A stretch of DNA of 64,000 nt from JAXLYE01 sp046351595 (GTDB lineage Bacteria > Myxococcota_A > Polyangia > Palsa-1104 > JAEUJZ01). Under the pieces are notes generated by a model, which was not told the DNA's origin, ran no database searches, and saw nothing but the letters and a program-made list of their open reading frames with translations. Location of the stretch: NCBI GenBank assembly GCA_046351595.1, contig JAXLYE010000010.1, forward strand, positions 124,001-188,000. The letters are read 5' to 3'. Position 1 is the first letter of the stretch, and the number at the start of each line of letters is the position of its first letter. Positions 63,909-64,000 of this stretch are shown in pieces. A program made the translations under genes and the position numbers.

Positions 63909-64000
63909 ATGACCATGCCGAGACTAACCATACATGCGTTCTTTGTCCTGCTCGTGGGGCTAGGGTCAGGCTGCGAACCGTGGCAGTTCACCTGGCCTGC
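63909..64000 (+). CDS. Putative lipoprotein (partial, cut by window end)
   Basis: Begins at ATG 63909 (or 63915) four bases after the previous stop and reads a signal sequence ending in a lipobox, FVLLVGLGSGCEPWQ, before the window ends. It continues the same envelope operon. Only 30 residues are visible. Confidence 0.55.
   Translation, partial: MTMPRLTIHAFFVLLVGLGSGCEPWQFTWP

Overview
The window looks like a chromosomal segment of a GC-rich, social-type deltaproteobacterium, most likely Myxococcota. The basis is its gene content: Hanks-type Ser/Thr kinases, an FHA-domain sigma-54 activator, giant WD40/AAA proteins, PP2C and vWA signalling proteins, and heavy G/C use at third codon positions. 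Taxonomy is inferred; no rRNA or tRNA gene was seen. 

Layout. (1) 1-4.5 kb: a divergent Ser/Thr kinase (cut by the window start), an FHA/sigma-54 enhancer-binding protein, a kinase truncated at its catalytic loop and a putative lipoprotein. (2) 4.6-12 kb: a decayed VOC/glyoxalase remnant, then a tight two-gene unit: a trypsin-like protease fused to an AAA/STAND-like ATPase, followed by an ATPase with 14 WD40 repeats and a small C-terminal domain. This is the best candidate here for an under-described conflict or programmed-response system. It is followed by a tyrosine-recombinase C-terminal remnant. (3) 11.6-14.7 kb: a minus-strand run of unrecognised genes, two of them with single-base frameshifts, next to a G-rich minisatellite of about 450 bp. 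(4) 14.8-22.8 kb: a signalling district with a zinc-finger-like protein, a stand-alone receiver, a histidine kinase/NtrC pair whose regulator has an in-frame TAA, an EgtD-like methyltransferase, a GNAT and a membrane hybrid histidine kinase. Repeated palindromes lie between these genes. (5) 22.9-32.5 kb: an accessory island with two AT-rich genes carrying GC-rich Pro/Ala repeat tracts (one HEPN-like, with an in-frame TGA), a group II intron with reverse transcriptase, an IS66 remnant, a single-chain MNT-HEPN protein with an Rpn-like tail, and an XRE regulator. 

(6) 32.6-53.3 kb: a nearly complete type VI secretion locus on the plus strand in the order tssJ-like, tssK, tssL, tssM, (opposite-strand tail-anchored Pro-rich gene), tssA, tssB, tssC, hcp, tssE, tssF, tssG, clpV, vgrG. 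Many junctions overlap or are very short, and two hairpins flank hcp, which fits uneven expression of the tube protein. (7) 53.3-64 kb: the same direction continues with an L,D-transpeptidase-like protein, a kinase/vWA/PP2C triad likely to control the apparatus post-translationally, and envelope proteins: a two-TM protein, a fusion of TM segments with a solute-binding-like domain and OmpA, a zinc-ribbon membrane pseudo-protease, a signal-peptide protein and a lipoprotein cut by the window end. The likely logic is a T6SS with its own phosphorylation switch, peptidoglycan anchor and envelope accessory set, next to a mobile/defence island.
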